A stretch of DNA of 64,000 nt from Pleionea litopenaei (GTDB lineage: Bacteria; Pseudomonadota; Gammaproteobacteria; Enterobacterales; Kangiellaceae). The DNA lies in the NCBI RefSeq assembly GCF_031198435.1, contig NZ_CP133548.1, forward strand, positions 3,692,001 to 3,756,000. Direction: 5' to 3'. The translations under genes were made by a program, and so were the position numbers. Below the pieces are notes generated by a model. The model was not told the origin of the DNA. It ran no database searches and saw nothing but the letters and a program-made list of their open reading frames with translations. Below are positions 63,593-64,000 of the stretch, piece after piece. Positions within the stretch are counted from its first letter, which is position 1. Each line of letters starts with the position of its first letter.

Positions 63593-64000
63593 TTATAGTG
63601 CGAGTTTCTGGTTTAAAAAGTCGACTGCGTCGGCCATTGCTACATCAACTTTTTCATTGGTTCGCCGTGATTTGTATTCAAAGGTGCCTTGGTCGATACC
63701 TTTGTCTGAAATTACAATCCTATGAGGCACACCCATCAGTTCCATATCGGCAAACATGACGCCAGGTCGTTCTTTCCGATCATCGAAAATAACTTCAATG
63801 CCTTGTTCACTGAGTGAGGCGTAAAGTTGTTCCGCCGCTTCTTGTACTCGGTGTGAGCGATGCATGTTCATCGGAACGATGGCAACGGTAAAGGGTGCGA
63901 TAGCATCTGGCCAAATGATGCCGTAGTCATCGTGGTTTTGTTCAATTGCGGCCGCGACAATACGGCTGACACCTACACCGTAACAACCCATGGCGAGGGT
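63593..64000 (-). CDS. proS: prolyl-tRNA synthetase, C-terminal part (gene continues past the window)
   Basis: 136 codons are visible. The class II motif 3 end [21 protein letters not shown] opens the fragment, with the Arg that binds ATP, followed by the anticodon-binding domain: [39 protein letters not shown] and [16 protein letters not shown] (described by key words). The order and length match the bacterial-type ProS with its editing domain, which would lie upstream, outside the window. The gene is read towards the lytic transglycosylase, 53 bases away. Confidence 0.95.
   Translation of the reverse strand, partial: TLAMGCYGVGVSRIVAAAIEQNHDDYGIIWPDAIAPFTVAIVPMNMHRSHRVQEAAEQLYASLSEQGIEVIFDDRKERPGVMFADMELMGVPHRIVISDKGIDQGTFEYKSRRTNEKVDVAMADAVDFLNQKLAL

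Overview
The window looks like chromosome of a marine-type gammaproteobacterium with moderate to low GC. Core genes such as accA, tilS, queF, rlmM, ttcA, pepD, proS, a ybiT-like ABC-F gene and an ssrA whose tag reads ANDENYALAA are all gammaproteobacterial in type. I lean towards Kangiellaceae or relatives, but that is an inference from gene content, not a measured placement.

Layout. 1-3905: ordinary chromosome (RimK-like ATP-grasp protein, small membrane protein, cytochrome b561 plus membrane LuxR regulator) with scattered REP-type palindromes. 3962-4462: about 2.4 copies of a 209-bp tandem repeat lying downstream of ssrA. 4463-28036: a 22-kb accessory island bounded by two 1433-bp IS4-family copies in the same orientation. 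28062-63539 and on to the right edge: chromosome again, with ssrA, a PP2C/FHA/Ser-Thr kinase cluster, a lipoprotein plus S9 peptidase-Sel1 operon, a secreted metzincin, tapT-like, ybiT-like, a 130-bp REP array carrying its own REP-associated transposase, then mostly housekeeping and tRNA/rRNA modification genes up to proS.

The island is the main point of interest. Its outer flanks share one 10-bp target duplication (ACCTTTCGGT, inside the ssrA terminator) and its inner flanks share a different one (GCTATAGTGC). A group II intron is split between the two inner ends and becomes continuous when the ends are joined. This is the footprint of a closed circle that already carried one IS copy and was fused into the chromosome at another copy. 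Cargo: two exported amidohydrolases, a short tyrosine recombinase, a two-gene CBASS antiphage operon (CD-NTase plus Cap15-like membrane effector), a membrane diguanylate cyclase, and a stack of transposons: an IS3 element with a group II intron in its orfB, a Tn3-family element with 75-bp inverted repeats, an IS481 remnant, and an IS256 element with a perfect 8-bp duplication. A pair of about 140-bp inverted repeats with iterated motifs bounds the recombinase remnant, the Tn3 element and the cyclase, and may be the ends of an older, partly decayed mobile element.

Functional themes: antiphage defence (CBASS), cyclic-di-GMP signalling (two proteins), Ser/Thr phosphorylation signalling (phosphatase, two FHA proteins, transmembrane kinase), secreted proteolysis, and RNA modification (TtcA, TilS, RlmM, TapT, QueF). 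Two intrinsic terminators sit immediately upstream of genes (cold-shock gene and tilS), suggesting control by read-through.
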